NCBI RefSeq assembly: GCF_001273755.1
Contig: NZ_LGYA01000001.1
Coordinates: 124,001-188,000, forward strand
From: Peribacillus butanolivorans
GTDB taxonomy: Bacteria; Bacillota; Bacilli; Bacillales; DSM-1321
Direction: 5' to 3'
Length of the DNA: 64,000 bases
The translations under genes were made by a program, and so were the position numbers. Shown here piece by piece: positions 61,184-64,000 of this stretch. Within the stretch, counting starts at the first letter, position 1. Each line of letters starts with the position of its first letter. The notes beneath the pieces are model-generated. The model was not told where the DNA came from. It saw nothing but the letters and a program-made list of their open reading frames with translations, and searched no databases.

Positions 61184-61681
61184 TTAGTCACTCCTTTCGT
61201 CGGTCAAAAGTTCTCTTGTCAGGTTACGGATATCTTTTCTTTCACCAGATATTACTAGCGTATCGCCTGTTTCGATGATAGAGTCTGGACCAGGATTGTT
61301 TAGTTGTTTTTTTCCCTTTTTCGAATGGGCAATAACGGTTACGTTGTAATTGCTCCGAATATCAATCGAACCTATTGTTTGATTGATTGCTCTTGAACCT
61401 GGTTCCACCTTGAACCATTCAATAACCAAGTCGCCTAATGACATCTCAATCGTTTCAAGCGCTTGTGGTTTGTAAACCATACCGCCTATGATGGAAGCCA
61501 TTTGTCGCGATTCCTGATCGTTAAGGGTGATGCTCGATATAACTTCTTCATGTTCATTATCAAAATGGTACAATTCTCGACGGCCATCATCGTGAATGAC
61601 AATCACTAACTTTTCATCATTTCTCGTTATGATTTCAAATTTTTGGCCAATACCAGGAAGTTCGCTTTCTCTAATTTTCAC
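61184..61681 (-). CDS. khtT: K+/H+ antiporter regulatory subunit KhtT
   Basis: A 165-residue cytoplasmic subunit: N-terminal KIRESELPGIGQKFEIITRNDEKLVIV and a C-terminal RCK_C (TrkA-C) domain (VEPGSRAINQTIGSIDIRSNYNVTVIAH, IIETGDTLVISG), the site bound by c-di-AMP in B. subtilis KhtT. ATG 61681 follows AAGGAGG. First gene of khtT-khtU. Confidence 0.93.
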   Translation of the reverse strand: MKIRESELPGIGQKFEIITRNDEKLVIVIHDDGRRELYHFDNEHEEVISSITLNDQESRQMASIIGGMVYKPQALETIEMSLGDLVIEWFKVEPGSRAINQTIGSIDIRSNYNVTVIAHSKKGKKQLNNPGPDSIIETGDTLVISGERKDIRNLTRELLTDERSD

Positions 61682-61733
61682 TGGAATTCCTCCTTAAGAT
61701 AGTTGGTTAGAGTTTTAGAAGATAGAAATATGT

Positions 61734-62297
61734 TTATAAATTAACGTCAATAATCGTTTTGAATTTCTTCTCCTTAGAAATGCCGATGTATTTTAGTGTC
61801 TCTGATGGACTTGAATGATGGTAATGCTTTTGTATCAAAGAAAGAGACACTCCTTGTTTATAGGCATGATAGCCAAATGTTTTGCGCATCGAACTCGCTC
61901 CGAATTTACCTGTCAGACCTGCACCTTCCACAGCATCATGAATGATTCGGTGAGCTTGTTGGCGCGTAATCGGCTTTTTTGTTTTAGGGGATAGAAATAA
62001 AAATTGACCTTCGATAACCTTCGAGCCTTTTAGGTATTCTTGTAAGGCGGTACGAACTTTCAAGTTCAAATAAATTTGAGTGACTTCTTCATTCTCCATT
62101 CGTTGCTCATAAAACTCTTTGATTTTTCCTGTTTCATCGAGAACGTTGGAAACAGTGATTTCCAGCATTTCATTGATCTTCATACCCGTATTGATTCCGA
62201 GTACAAATAATAAATAATCCCGACTGGAGTGAGCTCGTAAGTACGTTTTTATTTTGCTGATTTGATTGATATCCTTAAAGGCTTCCACATATTCCAT
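61734..62297 (-). CDS. yoeC: Short tyrosine recombinase (YoeC-like)
   Basis: A 187-residue protein covering only the catalytic domain of a tyrosine recombinase; the N-terminal core-binding domain is missing. The usual first arginine is lysine (NTGMKINEML), the HxxR box reads SSMRKTFGYH (arginine kept, histidine replaced), and the last box YHHSSPSETLKYIGIS keeps the histidine and the nucleophile tyrosine. Size and form recall B. subtilis YoeC. Strand-cleavage activity is uncertain. ATG 62297 follows AGAGGAGAAG. A large inverted repeat overlaps its promoter. Confidence 0.82.
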   Translation of the reverse strand: MEYVEAFKDINQISKIKTYLRAHSSRDYLLFVLGINTGMKINEMLEITVSNVLDETGKIKEFYEQRMENEEVTQIYLNLKVRTALQEYLKGSKVIEGQFLFLSPKTKKPITRQQAHRIIHDAVEGAGLTGKFGASSMRKTFGYHAYKQGVSLSLIQKHYHHSSPSETLKYIGISKEKKFKTIIDVNL

Positions 62298-62315
62298 AGA
62301 TCTTCTCCTCTTGCC

Positions 62316-62356
62316 AATGTAACATAATTATATTATATCACAAATTATGTTACATT
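62316..62356. promoter_or_regulatory. 14-bp inverted repeat bracketing the recombinase promoter
   Basis: AATGTAACATAATT (62316-62329) and AATTATGTTACATT (62343-62356) are perfect inverted arms around a 13-base spacer, which on the minus strand contains TGATATAAT, a -10-like box. It could be a repressor operator or the recombinase's own binding site. Confidence 0.6.
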
Positions 62357-62571
62357 GCATGTATTAAGTCCTATAAGAAAGATTCCCCCAAAAGAAGCAA
62401 CTCATATATCATTAAAAGAGAAAATAAAGAAGTGGTGTCCAATAGTAATCCTTCTTTTATTTATTCTCTACCCAAACAAGAAAAAATATATCAGTTTAGT
62501 GTGTTATAGCTTACTAAAATGAGGGGATGTAAGGCATTTCTAAAAAAAATGTAGTTTGGCAGCATAAAACA

Positions 62572-62610
62572 TAAAAAAAGAGGGAATCCCTAAGTTGGAA
62601 TTCCCTCTCT
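62572..62610 (-). terminator. Terminator of mreBH
   Basis: AGAGGGAATCCC pairs with GGAATTCCCTCT and a T run follows on the minus strand. Confidence 0.9.
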
Positions 62611-62622
62611 AAATTTCTTTTT

Positions 62623-63630
62623 TTAATAGACTGCTTTTTGTAATTTATGAATGACCTCAAGTGAAAGGCCAGTTCCTATGGCAACTGATTCAAGCGGGTT
62701 ATCAGCAAGTTTGACTGGTACTACAATTTCATTCGTTAGCCAATCTTGTATTCCATTAAGGAGTGCACCTCCACCAGATAAGATGACACCTTGATCAACA
62801 ATATCACCACTTAATTCAGGAGGACAGTCTTCCAAAGTGGCTCTGATTGCTTCTAAAATATGAAGAAGCGATTCCTGGATTGCTTCCTGGACGTCAGTGG
62901 ATGATATCGTAATCGGTTTTGGAAGACCAGTTACAAGGTCGCGACCTCTGACTTCCATGGTAACAACGGAATGTTCAACGAGGGCGTAGCCGATTTCCAT
63001 TTTTATTTGTTCAGCTGTCCGTTCCCCGATTAACACATTATGTTTTTTTCTTACGAATTGGGAGATATCTTCATCCAATTGATCTCCGCCAATTCTGATG
63101 GAATTACAAGAAACAACGCCGCCGTAAGAAATAATTGCCACCTCAGTTGTACCACCGCCGATATCAACGATGACATTAGCAACTGGCTCTTCTACAGGCA
63201 GACCTGCTCCGATTGCTGCTGCTACTGGTTCCTCAATAAGGTGAACCTGCTTGGCTCCACAGCTTTTGACTGCATCCTGAATGGCTCTTCTTTCCACAGA
63301 TGTTGAGCCTGATGGTGTACAGACTACTACACTTGGCTTTCGAATTGATAAGCCTAAAGCCTTGCTTGCTTTTTTCATGATTTCCCGTAGCATTTGTGCG
63401 GTAACATCAAAATCCGCGATGACCCCGTCCTTTAGTGGCCGGATCGCAACAATATTTCCAGGTGTTTTTCCAATCATATTTTTTGCATCCACACCGACTG
63501 CTAATACCTTACTAGTCTCTATATCAATGGCCACAACAGATGGCTCATTAAATACGATTCCTTTATTTTTACTGTAAACTAGCGTATTTGCAGTTCCTAA
63601 GTCAATGCCTATTTCTGTATTTGATAACAT
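62623..63630 (-). CDS. mreBH: Actin-like rod-shape protein MreBH
   Basis: A 335-residue bacterial actin that guides cell-wall synthesis along the sidewall. ATP-site motifs: [23 protein letters not shown] and [11 protein letters not shown]. Length and details ([23 protein letters not shown]) match B. subtilis MreBH (335) better than MreB or Mbl, as does its isolated position away from mreCD. ATG 63630 follows GGAGGGG. In B. subtilis MreBH directs the autolysin LytE; no such gene is adjacent here. Confidence 0.92.
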   Translation of the reverse strand: MLSNTEIGIDLGTANTLVYSKNKGIVFNEPSVVAIDIETSKVLAVGVDAKNMIGKTPGNIVAIRPLKDGVIADFDVTAQMLREIMKKASKALGLSIRKPSVVVCTPSGSTSVERRAIQDAVKSCGAKQVHLIEEPVAAAIGAGLPVEEPVANVIVDIGGGTTEVAIISYGGVVSCNSIRIGGDQLDEDISQFVRKKHNVLIGERTAEQIKMEIGYALVEHSVVTMEVRGRDLVTGLPKPITISSTDVQEAIQESLLHILEAIRATLEDCPPELSGDIVDQGVILSGGGALLNGIQDWLTNEIVVPVKLADNPLESVAIGTGLSLEVIHKLQKAVY

Positions 63631-63707
63631 TTAGTCACCCCTCCATAAGAGTTTGACCCCTATATAATCATTCTACCTTGAACTGTGAGTTTGTGGGGGT
63701 GGGAAAT

Positions 63708-64000
63708 CTAGTAAATAGTGGAATTGCTGCGCTGTTCTTTTTCATAAAGGGAAAACATGATGAAATATAAAACGGCGCTTGCGATTGCCAGCGCACTAAG
63801 AATGCCAAATGTCCAATTGTAACCAATCCATCCTGTCATGGGAATGGCCAATGGTGCTAACATTCTACCAATTGTAAAACGCAAGCTTGCTGCAGCAAAA
63901 TATTGCCCCCGCATATGTGCCGGAGCGAGCTTGGATACAAATCCCTGCTGAATGCCTGCTGTCAAAAGGTCAGCTATTGAAAACAAAGCAATGGCGATAA
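63708..64000 (-). CDS. MFS transporter, C-terminal end (partial)
   Basis: The frame enters from the right edge and ends at 63708. It has two or three membrane helices separated by the loop FVSKLAPAHMRGQYFAAASLRF, the typical cytoplasmic MFS loop with PxxxRG, and ends in a short charged tail. It is the last part of a major facilitator drug or sugar exporter; its start and substrate lie outside the window. Confidence 0.75.
   Translation of the reverse strand, partial: IAIALFSIADLLTAGIQQGFVSKLAPAHMRGQYFAAASLRFTIGRMLAPLAIPMTGWIGYNWTFGILSALAIASAVLYFIMFSLYEKEQRSNSTIY

Noticed and set aside
63695-63700. Sigma-I -35 box (ACCCCC on the minus strand) before mreBH
   Set aside because: mreBH is a sigma-I target in B. 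subtilis, but no CGAA -10 element occurs at the required distance here.
1-64000. tRNA, rRNA or insertion sequences
   Set aside because: I found no cloverleaf, no rRNA segment and no transposase gene in the window, apart from the YoeC-like recombinase and the decayed block.

Overview
The window looks like chromosome from a low-GC Bacillaceae species. A Peribacillus-like relative of Bacillus subtilis would fit, but that is an inference from gene content, not from a search. Supporting signs are strong Shine-Dalgarno sites, about ten TTG starts, and Bacillus-type genes (ydbST, yflT, mreBH, khtTU, yfmL, sigL). Regulatory sites also match B. subtilis consensuses: Fur, TnrA/GlnR, CcpA cre, TreR, sigma-B, an ECF sigma and sigma-54.

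Layout, left to right. 1-870: a broken natAB-type ABC exporter. 0.9-5.4 kb: a nitroreductase, then a heterodimeric ABC exporter behind a Fur-like dyad. 5.4-13.1 kb: a MerR-type pseudogene, cstA-ybdD, amtB-glnK with a TnrA box, a small FbpA-like gene, a LytTR regulator and an acetyl/succinyl-CoA transferase. 13.5-18.8 kb: an AI-2E family permease, gabD, dctP and a PanE paralogue. 19-23 kb: the trehalose operon treP-treA-treR. 23-32 kb: a LysM-3D wall protein, an M20 peptidase, stress gene yflT, ydbST, a PBP4-type carboxypeptidase, a HAD hydrolase, a uridine-kinase-like protein and a dead isochorismatase gene. 32-39.6 kb: bluB, rpoN/sigL, then an omega-aminotransferase, an aldehyde dehydrogenase and a second aldehyde dehydrogenase behind two sigma-54 promoters. 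39.8-48.7 kb: yoaE-like molybdoenzyme, putP, an orphan sensor kinase, yfmL, a small membrane protein, an EamA permease and methionine gamma-lyase. 49.2-51.4 kb: an FMN riboswitch driving ribE-ribB-ribH, without ribD or a GTP cyclohydrolase II domain. 51.4-56.7 kb: a GT2-TagF fusion enzyme and a stretch of decayed genes that look like remains of a conjugative element. 56.9-64 kb: nrnB, a BrkB protein, khtTU, a short tyrosine recombinase with a flanking inverted repeat, mreBH and the end of an MFS gene.

Much of the window is carbon and nitrogen overflow or scavenging metabolism. CcpA sites lie at the starts of cstA, the CoA transferase and dctP, and the sigma-54 cluster next to sigL probably degrades an omega-amino acid to its acid. 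Decay is also frequent: at least eight broken genes are recognisable. The most interesting items are a triplicated 20-bp element upstream of the first sigma-54 promoter, the riboflavin operon missing its first step, a 20-bp-period intergenic repeat family present at two loci, the decayed conjugation-like block, and a promoter bracketed by a 14-bp inverted repeat upstream of the non-canonical recombinase.
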